Assembly: GCA_933207985.1 (NCBI GenBank)
Contig: OW240913.1
Coordinates: forward strand, 104,203,244-104,267,243
Direction: 5' to 3'
Length of the DNA stretch: 64,000 bases
DNA from: Pelobates cultripes
Taxonomy: Eukaryota; Chordata; Amphibia; Anura; Pelobatidae
How positions within the stretch are numbered: position 1 is the stretch's first letter; each line of letters starts with the position of its first letter. Positions 45,061 to 57,039 of the stretch are shown in pieces. Made by a program: the position numbers and the translations under genes. The notes beneath the pieces are model-generated. The model did no database searches. It was given only the letters and a program-made list of their open reading frames with translations, and was not told the origin of the DNA.

Positions 45061-46025
45061 TACATTACACCACAAACACAAACACGACTAAAACCGACCT
45101 TATTACACAATACCACACCACAATCAGCTCACTCTACACACACGCAATCCCACAAGCAGGCTCAATACTCTTTCCTGGCCCTTTTGTCTCCTGGTATCCC
45201 AGTTATGCGCATGGTCTGCCCTGGAGGAAAATTGAACCAACATGCTCACGTTGAGAGGGAGTGTGCTTGTCATTGGTGATGACAAAACACACCCTCTCTG
45301 CCCCGCCCCCTTCTTAGTGGACCGCTCTGATTAAAAAATACCCTGCCGAATTTTTGTTCCAGTCTGGCCCTGTCTCTGCCCTTAGCTTGGCAAGTTCAGG
45401 ATGTCACATTGGAAATATATTTTATGAACTGCTCTACTGTTCCCATACTCTGAAGAAATTAAATATATTATCTCTATAGTTTGGTTCACCAAAAGGAAAA
45501 AAAATTTAATTTCTTCTAAGTTATTCGTTTATTTAATGAAGGAGCCTGTGATTGGACCACGCAAGGCCCACGCCACATTGGAAAAGATGCGATAGTCAGC
45601 TCCAGAAACGTCACCTTGACGCTGGATTTCAGATAAGTAAAAACCTTAAATTTTTTTAGGTTATGGTACAAACGGATTGGGGGGGGGGGGTCTTCTCCAT
45701 AGTGCTCAATAGGGCATTTTACACTGGAAAGGTCCCCCCATACAAATGGGTTAGAGTACAGAGTAATCCTTTATGCAGTATTGCAGTTAGCATGATAATC
45801 TTTGATCTTAATTAGCGTAGGACCCACCGATACTGGGGTACTTTGGCAAAACTGTAGGCTAAATGTGTTTGGCCATTTGGTGTAACCAAATCCACATATT
45901 TCCTTGCTTCTATCGATAATTTAAACTAGCCTTGTAAGATTTACAATTGTATTTTTTTGTGTGGGCTGTTCCTTTAAACTGTGTTTTGCAGATATTTAGG
46001 TTTTTGCAGTAGGAAATGCATGTTA
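45061..46025. other. No recognisable feature
   Basis: Intergenic-type sequence with a G run of ten near 45681. A segment around 45535-45620 resembles dispersed repeat sequence but has no clear ends. Confidence 0.45.
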
Positions 46026-46775
46026 TGTTATTATTATTAATATTTACAAAGCGCCAACCAGTTCTGCAGTGCTGTACGATGGGTGGACTAATAGATACCT
46101 GTTTGCAACCAGACGAGTTGGACGCACAGGAACAGAGGGATTGAGGGACCTGCTCAATAAGCTTACATGTTAGAGAAAGTGGGGTATAGTGACAGAAAAG
46201 GTAAGTGTGCCCTAAAGAATTCTTTTAGGTGAGCATCAGAGGTAGGAGTACGAGATACTTGTGTATTAGTGAGGATAAATAGGTCGGAGCAGCATTGTGT
46301 AGAGATTTGTAAGCAAGTATCAGGATCTTAAATTGAGTCCTATATCTTACGGGAAGCCAATGTAGGGACTCACAGAGGGGGGAGGAGTGGGAGGTGCTGT
46401 GGCCGCATTCGTTATAGACTGTAGTGGAGCAAGTTGGGAACACATAAGACCACTGAGAAGCGTATTACAGTACAGGCGAGAAAAGAAAGCGGCATGGACA
46501 AACACCTTAGCTGTATCAGGCATTTAATACCTGTATCAGACATTAAATTACAGACGAGATCAGGCATTAAATAGGGTCGGATGTTTTTGAGATGGAAGCG
46601 GCAGTATTTGGTGATTAATTGGACATGAGGGGTGAAGAAGAGGTCGGAGTCACAGAGAACACCTAGGCAGCGAGCTTGCAAATTAGAGCGGATAGTAGCG
46701 TCATTGACTTGGAGGGAGTAGCAACACTTGAGGGAGGGAAGACCAGAACTTCTGTTTTGGACAGGTTAAGTTTAA
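46026..46775 (-). mobile_element. L2-clade LINE 3' fragment (L2-a)
   Basis: Minus strand. The 3' end is (ATT)n followed by the L2 3' motif complementing ACAAAGCGCCAACC..GCAGTGCTGTAC. Coding remnants give SLHWLPVRYRTQFKILILAYKS cut short by stops, with APTYLSSLIHKY (46225-46443) and DSDLFFTPHVQLITKYCRFH (46412-46681). These are the C-terminal L2 ORF2 motifs. Several frameshifts; inactive. Confidence 0.85.
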
Positions 46776-47410
46776 GCTGGCAAAAGCTGAAAAATCAGGA
46801 CATGATTTCTAAACTGCCACCACTCCCTCATTTTCAAGCCCACCTACACAAAGCTTATATCAAAACGTTCAGCTATCCCTTGTGCCACTAAAAATGGCTA
46901 AGCCATAGTCCTGATAGTTTTCACAATATGACCATTTGTTTGCAACTCATGCCGTCCATTGACAGTCTATTGACAACTCCACTCTAGCCATCTCAAACTT
47001 GAAGGGCAATTTCTAGACTGCGACTGTGCCTTCATATTTAATATTTCAGAGACATACTATGCATCAAACTGTAGGTCTGGATCTTGTGATTCTCACAATA
47101 TAAAGCTATTCACTGTAGGATGTATAGTTTTTAAAATATGACTGTTTGAAAATGGCAACCGCCAAAATACTCTGACCTGTGCCAGGCTGGAGCAGCAAGT
47201 GATGTCATAGATGGGGCCTTTTGTACAGCTGCTAATGTTTTTATAAATGTATGTTTTAATGTAACTGTGAAGCACTTTGGGCAACAACGTTGCAATTAAA
47301 TGTGCTATATAAATAAATAATAACAGTTTCTCCGCCCACTCCAGTTGTAGACTACTGGTGGAGGCAAGACCACTTCACACAATTTCCCCAGAAATTTTAG
47401 CTTTCTAGTT
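46776..47410. other. Unassigned; LINE/SINE tail on plus strand
   Basis: Near 47267-47322 the plus strand reads GTGAAGCACTTTGGGCAAC followed by GTGCTATATAAATAAATAA, like the 3' tail of an L2-type LINE or its SINE in the opposite orientation. The body of that element was not recognised. Confidence 0.4.
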
Positions 47411-47632
47411 ATTATGTTATTATTTATATAGCGCCAACAAATTCCGCAGCGCTTTACAGTGGTTTGACAAACAAACATGCAGTTGTAACCAGACAAGTTG
47501 GACACACAGGAACAGAGGAGTTGAGGGCCCTGCTCAATGAGCTTACATGCTAGAGGGAGTGGGGTAAAATGACACAAAAGGTAAGGATAGTATTAGACTA
47601 ATGACAATTGCAAGAGAGGAATCAGGCAGAAG

Positions 47633-48124
47633 CTATTTACAGTTTAATTTATACGCTTTCATGAAGAAGTAGGTTTTTAATGATTTTTTAAAGGAGTGGA
47701 GACTGGGGGAGAATCTAACAGAGGAGGGAAGTGAGTTCCACAGGAACAATGCAGCCCTCAAGAAGTCTTGAAGGCGTGCATCAGGGTTGGGAGTACGGAC
47801 AGAAGAGAGATGTAAGTTTTCAGCAGAGTGTAAGGGCCTAAACGGGACATACTTGAGTATTAGGGAGGATAGATAGGTGGGAGCAGCATTATGTAGAGAA
47901 TTGAAAGCAAGAACCAGAATTTTAAATTGAGACCTATATCTTACCGGAAGCCAATGTAGAGACTGACAGAAGGGTGAGGCATGTGCGGTGCGGGCGGACA
48001 GGAAGATGAGCCTTGCCGCCACATTCATTATGGACTGTAACAGTGCAAGTTGGTAGCACGTAAGACCACTGAGAAGCGGATTACAGTAGTCAAGGCGAGA
48101 AAGGACAGTGGAATGGACCAGCAC
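47633..48124 (-). pseudogene. L2 ORF2 C-terminal part, open frame
   Basis: 163 codons including VLSRLDYCNPLLSG, SLHWLPVRYRSQFKILVLAF, NAAPTYLSSLILKY, RTPNPDARLQDFLRAALFLW and SLHSFKKSLKTYFF, the conserved tail of L2 ORF2. No stop inside, but the upstream RT is broken. Confidence 0.88.
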
Positions 48125-48346
48125 CTTAGTCGTATCTGGCGTTAAGTAGGGTCAGATGCGCGCAATGTTTTTGAGATGGAAGCGGCAGGATTTGGCAATA
48201 GACTGAACATGAGGTGTGAAGGAGAGGTCATAGAGAACACCTAGGCAGCGAGCCTGCATGGTGGAGCTGATGTTAGCACCGTTGACTTGGAAGTAGCAAC
48301 ACTTGAGGGAGGAAAGACCAGAATTTCAGTTTTGGTCAAATTGAGT

Positions 48347-48426
48347 TTAACCCCTTAAGGACCAAACTTCTGGAATAAAAGGGAATCATGGCATGTCGCA
48401 CATGTCATGTGTCCTTACGGGGTTAA
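48347..48426. mobile_element. 80-bp TTAA-bounded MITE
   Basis: TTAACCCCTTAAGGAC at the left and GTCCTTACGGGGTTAA at the right form terminal inverted repeats with one mismatch/indel. TTAA at both ends (48347-48350, 48423-48426) fits a piggyBac- or Kolobok-type target duplication. It splits the L2 RT at 48386-48840 from its downstream part. Confidence 0.8.
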
Positions 48427-48840
48427 GGAAGTGGGCAGCCATCCAGCTAGAAATCGCAGAGTGGCAGTCAGAGACACTAGTCAAGAGGGTCCAGGAGAGA
48501 TCAGGAGAGGACAGATAGATTTGCGTGTGATCCGCATAGACATTATATTGAAAGCCAAAGGAGCTAATAAGTTTACCAAGGGAGGCAGTATAGATGGAGA
48601 ACAGTAGGAGACCAGGGACTGAACCTTGAGGGACACCAACAAAGAGGAGTTGGGGAGAAGAGGCAGAGCCAGAGAAAGAAACACTGAAACAGCGCTGGGA
48701 GAGGTAGGAGGAGCACCAGGAGAGAGCAACATCTTGAAGACCGATGTTGCGGAGCATGAGAAGCAGCTGTTGATGATCAACAGTGTCAAAAGCTGCAGAA
48801 AGGTCAAGAAGAATTAATACATCTCCCTCAGCCAGTATGA
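48386..48840 (-). pseudogene. L2 RT palm fragment
   Basis: [37 protein letters not shown] and the catalytic box [11 protein letters not shown], where the usual YADD reads YADH, which would abolish catalysis. The frame then runs into the MITE. An overlapping 108-codon frame on the same strand is a shadow. Confidence 0.85.
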
Positions 48841-51800
48841 CACTGGCTGGAATTACTGGGATTACGAATCTATCCACAGTTAAAATAGAAGTTTTCCCAA
48901 AATAAAATTAGCCACATTTTGAGGCCAGATATGTAAAATATATTACCAAAGACCACTCATGCTTTTATCATGTGAATTAAAACATAGTGATGATAATTTA
49001 TGTGATATAGTTTGTAGTAACTCACCTCTGTTTTACTGCAAGGAATTATAATTAGAAAAATTATATTGCAATGACATTTCCTGCATAATCGTATCTGCAG
49101 TTTCTTCTTCATTCTCTCTATATTTCACTTTCACTGTAAGCAGTGTTGTCACCTTTTTTAAAACTCCCGTTATCTTCACATCTAAAATTAGCTGTAAATT
49201 TAAACCTTATTATTGGATTTTAGCCCAGGCAGTAGGACATGCTGCTATTTTCCTATGTTGAATAAAAGTATTAAAGGCTAGTTAACCCTTTCTCCTTTCT
49301 TCACTGTGCTGGTTAAGTAGAGGAATGCCTTGAAGTGAATTTAGATATGTCTGACTACCCACATACCTATATTTAGGAAATTGTCACATCTCAGTGTCTC
49401 TATACAAGTTTACAATAACTATTATTATTAAATTGACTCTTATGAAGTTAGATAGGAAAATAAAATGACTGCGTTTTTTTAATTTGATGTTGGTAATTTT
49501 TCAAGTGACTGGTCAAATGGAAAATTAAATCTAGCACTCGGTGGAGATTTACAAATCCACTATAGGTTTGTCAGGTCAGAGTAAAAAAAAAAAAATCAAC
49601 ATTTTATTGCAATATTAAAAGTAAAAGCCCAAAGAAAATCCAGAGGCTAAATAGTGTAGTGACTTTTTATCTGGCACACCATTATCTGGTAATATCCAGA
49701 TACCAGAGCCTTGTATCAAGGGGCATAACCAGTAACATTGAGCCCTGACACCATGAAAGGGTGAGTGTAATTTTATTTGTTTACTATAAGAATACTGAGA
49801 TTTGAGTTGCAGCTATATATTCTAACATGGTGGATTGTGGAGGCAAGATGGCAGACTCAACTCCTTGTAGATAGTACTTCAAATGTCTACTGTATAAGAT
49901 GAGCAATGATATATGTTTGGATGGCTATAAGCCTAATATTGGGTCATATGCTTCCAAATTGTGCTGGGCAGAGGTAAAAGAATGAAGAATTGATAGGTGT
50001 GGCGAAAATAATCTCTTCACTGGGTTTTGGAGGGCCTGTTTGCCAACCTTTTGCCCCAGGATTATGGCCCATGCGTTAAAACGTTGTTTTCCCCCTGTAA
50101 AAAGGCTTGTTCGTGTGGTTCGGTAAATGAAAATGTAAATTATCAATAAAATGAAGCTTATATTTATTGGTAACTCCAACAAAACCAGTGTTTATACATT
50201 AAAAAAAAAATGCTGAACTAAAGAGAGTAAGCCACACAAATGCTTAGTAGGTAGAAGGGCTAGGCAACTGACACGGACTGTTAAAAATATTAGAAGAACT
50301 TTATTATAGCGGTACAGTTTCAGCAAATACGTGTGTTGATTTTGTCTTGCTTTTGTGCAATTAGTACGTGTACGTTGTTTTCGTCAAGGTCGAGATATGT
50401 ATTTGCAACAGCAAGATCGCATGTACAGATAACAGCTGATACTGAGGTAATTAATCCACCTAAACATTTTAATAGAGAGGGTCTGAAGGTTCTGAATAAA
50501 TCTTCCAGAATAATATACTGAAAAGATCTCAAGCCTTTGGCTCGTGGGGCCCCTGGGCAACTGACCAGTGTACACATGCATTAAGACAGCACTGGGTATG
50601 CAAATTCCTCCTTGTGATGCCAGTTTATTATCTAAGACATCTTGTCTTAGAACCCTAGCAGCCCAAACCCTAAGAATTATTTACATACAATGCCTTGCTC
50701 ACATTTTACTGCCTTTATCTAATGTTTATAAACCCTATCTATAATATTAAGTGTATTTGATGAAGTAGAATACAAACTGAGTCATTTAAAAAAAAGTAAG
50801 ATTAAATATTAGGTGAACATTTTTCCCATTACAACTGCTCAAGTATGTAGGGAAATTATACTGCTGGTGTAAAATGTACTCTTTTCTGCTATTAAATTGT
50901 GTTGTCTGTTTTCTGTTCAGTGTCAGAAAGACAGTAATATACAATCATTGACTCTCACACATTGTGACATGTGCGTGAGACTTCAAATAGTTTTCATCAC
51001 TTTAATGACATGTGTCACTGTGCAATCTGGTCCTATTCTTTCCACTTAGATGTTGTGACATTGTTACAAAGTAAATACAATAAAGGAAAAAAGTAAATGC
51101 TTATTTGAGCAGTTTTTAGTTCTTTGTTCTAAAGGAAATATTTGGTATTTGCCGACTCAAATACTGGCAGAATTAAATTCTGGCAATTAAGTAGTTTTCT
51201 CCATACATAATTTCGCACAGATGTGTTAAATACTGGGTTTATGCAATCGGCTGTTTGGCCGAATTCTATATCTCAAAAACAAGATGATTGATTGGAAAAA
51301 TGTATAATTGGTGGCTAGGGTACAGGCACTAAATGTTGATTTTATTTACAGATCAAGTGAGAGGGAAAAAAAGATAGAGCAGTATAAAATAATCAAATAA
51401 AAAAAATCTATAAGTAATATATGTATGTAGATTTTTTTTACTGCTTCTCATATTTTTCCATCTATTAAACGGCAGGAAATGTTATTTTATATATATATTT
51501 TGCAGTACACTAACTGGCCCACTTTCACACCTTTTTGGTTGGTCCGAATATTTTGTCATGGACGTCATTCAGTCTAGCTGAACTGTCACCATTCAGTTTT
51601 CTGGCACTGGTTAATGTTAAACCATTTTAATGCTGAATAAAGGTCAACAGCACTAACATTTGGGATGGAGCCAAGGGATTCCAGGCACCATAACCACTTT
51701 AAAAAGGATGAAATATCCTTAAAAAGGAAAGGATCCTTTAAAGAGATGAGTATCTTTTTAATTTTACAGTTGGCAAAATCAGATCTTTGAGTATCTCCAG

Positions 51801-52430
51801 CTATGCCAATTAATGCCAAAATTGTAAGCAAATGTATATGTTAAAATTGATACATATACCTTGTCCAAAACTATCACTTAAAAATGGATCCATGGGGCGA
51901 TGCAGTTGTCTGTACTCAATAAGGTGCACAAGATGCCATAATGCAAACATTTTGGTTGTTTGGAGGAGGGAGGGTATTGAAAGTAAGTCTTTTTACTATC
52001 TCCAATGCCATGGAACTCATGTACATGTACAATAGTGTAATGAAGTCCATCAAAATGTTAAATCAAAAGAACTATTTATACATAATTGCAAGCCATTTGG
52101 TTCAACTGTAAAGGGCCTGTCGAGTGGCCCTCACACTTGGGGACTCCTGAAGGGGCCTGGTCGGGTGCTGCAGGTCTTTATTATCATTTAATATTTAAAA
52201 AAATATTTTTATATTTTGATTTTGTTTTAATACTTTTTTCATTATAAGATATCATTTTTGATATTTTCATATTTTGTAAAAATCATTTAAAGCTTTAAAA
52301 AATATTACATCATCTGAAAGTATATCCAAAAATATTAAATTGAGGCTTAAATAAGTGAAATTACCTACTCTATAAAAAAATAAAGGTGATCTATAATGGA
52401 AATTTACTTTTGATATGTTTTACTATATAC
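48841..52430. other. No gene recognised
   Basis: About 3.6 kb of AT-rich unique-looking sequence. Minus frames near 50320-50577 (85 codons) show no domain. No transposon ends could be fixed. Confidence 0.45.
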
Positions 52431-53541
52431 TGATCAGCCATAACATTAAAACATCCTGCCTAATATCATGCAGGTCCATCACATGCTACCAAAACAGCTC
52501 TGAAGTGCTGAGGCATGGACTCCACTCTGGTATCTGGCACCAAGACATTAGCAGCAGATTATTTAAGTCTTAAGTGGGGCCTCCATGTTCCAGCAAATCC
52601 CACAGATGCTTAATCAGACTGAGATCTGGGGAAGTTGGGGGCCAAGGCAACACAATTATTGTAGTGTGGCAGGGTGCATTATCCTGCTGAAAGAGACCAC
52701 TGCCATCAGGGAACACCATTACCATGAAGGGGTGTACGTGATTTGCAAGAACCTCTGGGTAGGTGGTAAGTGTTAACGTAACATCCACATGAATGCCAGG
52801 GTCCAAGGTTTCCAAGCAATACATTGACTAGAACATAACAATGCCTCCACTGGCCTGTCTTCTTCCTGCTGCCATCTCATCCCCTCGTAAACGACTCACA
52901 TGCACCTAGCTATCCACCTGATCTTAAAAAAAAGTGATTCATCAGACCAGGCAACCTTCGTCTATTGCTCCATGGACCAGTTGTGATTCTCATGTCCCTA
53001 TTGAAGTTGCTCTCGGTGGTGGACAAGGCACTATGACTGGTCTGCAGCTACACAGCCTCATACACAGCAAACTGAGATGCACTGTGTGTTCTGACACCTT
53101 TTTATCATGGTCAGCATTACGTTTTACATCAATCTGATCTATAGTAGCTCTTCTGTGTGATCAGACCTAACAGGCTAGCCTTTGCTCCCCACATGCAACA
53201 ATGTGCCTTGGGCGCCCATGGCCCTGATTTAATTTCCCCGGTTGCCCTTCCTTTCTCCACATTTGGTAGGCAGTAACCTCTGCATATCTGCAACACCCCA
53301 CATGACTTTCCATTTTGGAGATTCTCTGACTCGGTCATCTCGCCATCACTATTTCACCTTTGTCAAAGTCATTCAGATCTTTTTGCTTGCCCATTTTTTC
53401 TGCTTATATTGCCAATATAATTCAAGATCTTACTGTTCACTTGCTGCCAAAGATATCCCACCCATTGACAGGTGCTATTGTAACAATATAATCAATGCTA
53501 TTCACTTCTCCTATCAATGATTTTAATGTTGTGGTTGATCA
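52431..53541 (-). mobile_element. Tc1-like DNA transposon, decayed
   Basis: Terminal inverted repeats TGATCAGCCATAACATTAAA (52431 on) and, at the right end (to 53541), a complement reading TGATCAACCACAACATTAAA. About 1.1 kb, transposase on the minus strand. A TA dinucleotide precedes the left end; the right-hand TA is off by one base. Confidence 0.75.
52570..52824 (-). pseudogene. Tc1-like transposase C-terminal remnant
   Basis: Contains GLFQQDNAPCHTT (second catalytic Asp region) and WPPTSPDLSLIKHLWDLLE, matching the DDE transposase end NSPDLNPIEHLWD of Tc1/mariner; the catalytic Glu position reads Lys here (SLIKHLWD). No complete transposase frame remains. Confidence 0.8.
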
Positions 53542-54022
53542 TATTAATTTAAAAATATTTCAGTAAACAAGAATCAGACCTACCCTAGGTAATTTATCAA
53601 GTGAGGCAGAAGAAAAAATTTAATAATTAAGGCCATTAGATATGTGTATTGTATCATAAGTCACAATATGAAATATTATATTAAATGCTAATTTGTGGGT
53701 CTCTTTAAATTGTAAAAATAAATAATAATAATATTCATCATTTTGATGATCTCAGAAACGGAGGTGGGGCTGGCAAAGAAGACTGACACTGCGAGGGGAG
53801 AAAGTAAGTGGGGGCCGGTGTCCTAAATTGCCACAAGGACATTACAGCGTACATTTGTATTCCTTACACTATTGTGTTGATATTGTTTCAAACTTACTTC
53901 CCATTGTGTGTTTGTCCAGGATATTTTGACAATTGCACAGCCCTCTAGGGTAAGGAAGCCAGGCCAAGACAAAGTCCAGTTTCAAAGGCCTCTGGCCTGT
54001 TTATTTTCTGTTGTTAAAAAGT
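53542..54022. other. No recognisable feature
   Basis: Ordinary sequence between the Tc1-like element and the minisatellite; nothing supported. Confidence 0.45.
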
Positions 54023-54023
54023 A

Positions 54024-54113
54024 GCAGGATACAGCAGGATACAACAGGATACAACAGGATACAACAGGATACAACAGGATACAACAGGATACAACAGGAT
54101 ACAACAGGATACA
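54024..54113. repeat. 10-bp minisatellite (CAGGATACAA)n
   Basis: About nine head-to-tail copies; the first reads CAGGATACAG, the rest are nearly perfect. Confidence 0.95.
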
Positions 54114-54230
54114 AACCTTCTTTCTCCTCAAAACACTTCCCTCACTCCACCCTGCTTTAACTGCAGTTATATAGCTGCTCACAGCCCCTACAGGTAATGC
54201 TAATGACCTCGTTAGGCAGTGAGCCAGAAC

Positions 54231-55139
54231 TCCTCAGAATACCTGGGCTGGACTCATGCAAAGCCACTCTGACAATGGGTGGAGAATCGTCCCACCCTGC
54301 TCTTCCGAATACTCCACCCCAGGCACCCAAATAACAACATAAAAAAAACCTACATTTCAACTTTCCCTGGTGCTGCATGTGCTTACCCAGATGTCAGGAT
54401 AGTGGCTGCGTAAAAGTCTGGGTGCCACCATCCCCAACACTCTGTCACAATATATAAAGCCACATGGACTATAAAACCATATGGACCACCCCCTCACAGC
54501 ACTAGGGAAATCAAGTCCACTAAAGCATCACACTCAGTTCAGACAACTGCCCCTGTGATAGAAACAAGAAAATACAGGGCGCCAGAAACACCAGATAAAT
54601 AAACGAGGATAATAATAGAATGAATAAGGATAATGCTGTTTATTAAATGATATGCACCAACACTGTGCAAATAGTAAAAAATATATAAAATATATATCAA
54701 CATAAAAAGCCTAAATAGGCAAAAGACCCATAGGTATAGCAGCTCTACATAACATGAAAAAGTGCTAATAGCTAAAGTGCAGACAGTGAGATAAAGTGGC
54801 AGAGTGCAACTCCTCAGAATACCTGGGCTGGACTCATGCAAAGCCACTCTGACAATGGGTGGAGAATCGTCCCACCCTGCTCTTCCGAATACTCCACCCC
54901 AGGCACCCAAATAACAACATAAAAAAAAAACTACATTTCAACTTTCCCTGGTGCTGCATGTGCTTACCCAGATGTCAGGATAGTGGCTGCGTAAAAGTCT
55001 GGGTGCCACCATCCCCAACACTCTGTCACAATATATAAAGCCACATGGACTATAAAACCATATGGACCACCCCCTCACAGCACTAGGGAAATCAAGTCCA
55101 CTAAAGCATCACACTCAGTTCAGACAACTGCCCCTGTGA
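54231..55139. repeat. 330-bp direct repeat with 250-bp spacer
   Basis: 54231-54558 and 54811-55139 match throughout except for two extra/substituted bases in a poly-A run. The spacer 54559-54810 begins TAGAAACAAGAAAATACAGG and is unrelated to either flank. The layout is repeat-spacer-repeat. It could be a partial tandem duplication of a 580-bp unit, or two LTR-like copies around a short interior. The repeated 34-residue minus peptide (GAWGGVFGRAGWDD…) simply reflects the duplication. Confidence 0.9.
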
Positions 55140-57039
55140 CTCTGACAATATATATGCCTAGCCTCCCACCATTTTGCTTTGAGGAAGGATCAGTTCCCTT
55201 AAAACTTTGCAATGTAATGATTTGTCTGTGAGTCAAGTGTTTTATTTAAACAGTTTTAGTGGGCAAAACCTATTGAACTGTTTAAGAAGTCTGAAATAAG
55301 AAACCAACAGAAAAAAATTCCCTTGTTACCGTGTGACCCTACTAATTAATTTGAAAGATAAGTACCATCTAATCGCACAGGGATCAAACATATGCTGGTA
55401 ATTTTCACTCCTGTTGAGAAAGACAATACAATACAACGGCCATAGTACATTGAGCTTTAAAAATGTATGTGTCATACATACACTAGAGAACTATTGTATT
55501 CAATTATAATGGGCATACAGAAATCACAAGAGCTTGCAAAAATCTAGCTCATTAAAGCTTACATGCTATAAGGATTTTTTTTTTTAAATAGTCTTTAATG
55601 TCAGCTAAATAAATTAGAGATAAATAGCTGTTCGAGTTACTATAGTTATTATAGCCATACTCACATGCTACATAATATAATAAAATGTGTCTATGTGCTA
55701 TAGAGAACACAAAACATAATTCCTCTAAATGAAGTACTGTATAACAAATGCATTCTTCTTTGCAACATTATTTGTGTTCATACATATTTACATAGCAAAA
55801 GGTTACTACAAGCACCCAATCCCTTCAGTTATTTGCAGTGGTCATGGTGCCTGTAGTCTGTATATGCAATGTTCCGGGCTGGCTGAATTCATTCTAAGCT
55901 TGTTTCCATGTGCAGAATTACATTCATTGGGTGAGAGCGGTCAGATGATTCTCTCAGTCAATAAATGGAGATGGCCTCGGCATCCAGCTTTTGCAGTTCT
56001 GCGGGAACCATATGTATGTCATTAGAAGAGGAAAGGCTAGCTGAACCCAGAGGGGGCACCGATAAGAGGGCAAACCATTTCAAAACATTTTGCCCCATTA
56101 CTTGGAAATGCCGCCAATATATTATGTCACAATATATTATATCATACCTGAACATTTTCCCTTTAATGTAGAACCATTAAATAAAACATTGAAAATTCCC
56201 TATAGCATATCTTAGCCCTTTATTCACTTGCTGCAAACTTTCTTTTTCAAATGCATATTAAATAATTAGCAAGTGATATCACAATCCAGTTCAGTCCTGG
56301 AACAGCCAGGGCACACAATGGAAATAAGAAGTCGAACAGAAACATTGTTTCAGTTATGTTCTTCCACTAACTATGTTCCATGGCAGAAAAGGGCACCATT
56401 CATGGTGATGCTTGACAGGGAGCTAAGTGCCAGGATAGTAATGTGGAAGTCTACAATAAATTAGGTGTAGGAGTAGGTGTAGTGTTGGGAGAACACAGGT
56501 GTGATTTGGGTAGGAGTCTCAACAACCCAATCTGTTATCTTTCTTTTACAATCAGATAGAGATCTGTTCAGGTGAGAAGTGGGAGAAGAGCCTTTTAGTG
56601 TTTTTAGGCATTATTTGTATGGAACAAGAGAAGGGGATAATAGAGAGGTATATAATGTAGTATGTATTACACAATGGGAAGTGGAAAAGGAGAGCTGCAC
56701 TTACAATTTGGAGGTATCAGCTCTACTTCTGTGCAATTGAGCAGTGCAATCTCACATAAGGATATAAAGGGTATCAGAACTAAATGAGTTTGGCAAGTTA
56801 GTAAATGGGATTTGCACTCATATGTAAAATAGCCTCCAAGTGGTATAATCCCTAAAGTCAGATCCGTGAGTGGCTGAACTTTTCTCTACAGAAGTATGTG
56901 AAAGAGAACAATAAACAACATTTCCTGGCTAATCATGGCAACATCACTAATGGGTATCTCCGCCCCTAACCAGATCAGAACAGGATAAACCAATAAAAAG
57001 AGAGAGAGAGAATGAAGCTAGAGGCATAAAAGGTCGCTC
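55140..57039. other. No gene recognised
   Basis: AT-rich. Short frames at 55729-56025 and elsewhere have no domain. A GA run at 57000-57012 borders the DIRS region. Confidence 0.45.

Larger units (their letters stand above)
47411..48840 (-). mobile_element. L2-clade LINE fragment (L2-b)
   Basis: Minus strand, with the 3' end TATTTATATAGCGCC..CCGCAGCGCTTTAC on the plus-strand reading. Contains an open 163-codon C-terminal frame and part of the RT palm, interrupted by a TTAA MITE at 48347-48426. 5'-truncated near 48840. Confidence 0.88.

Noticed and set aside
44069..45091. Long His/Thr/Ser frames and Cys/Val-rich minus frames
   Set aside because: Artefacts of the CA-rich repeat block.
54024..54113. 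CRISPR or telomere-like array
   Set aside because: Ten-base head-to-tail minisatellite with no spacers and no telomeric motif.
53982..54910. Minus frames with repeated VSCCILLYP and GAWGGVFGRAGWDD
   Set aside because: Products of the 10-bp minisatellite and of the 330-bp direct repeat respectively.
55729..56025. 98-codon plus frame with a hydrophobic start
   Set aside because: No family signature, AT-rich codon use, no splice or promoter support.
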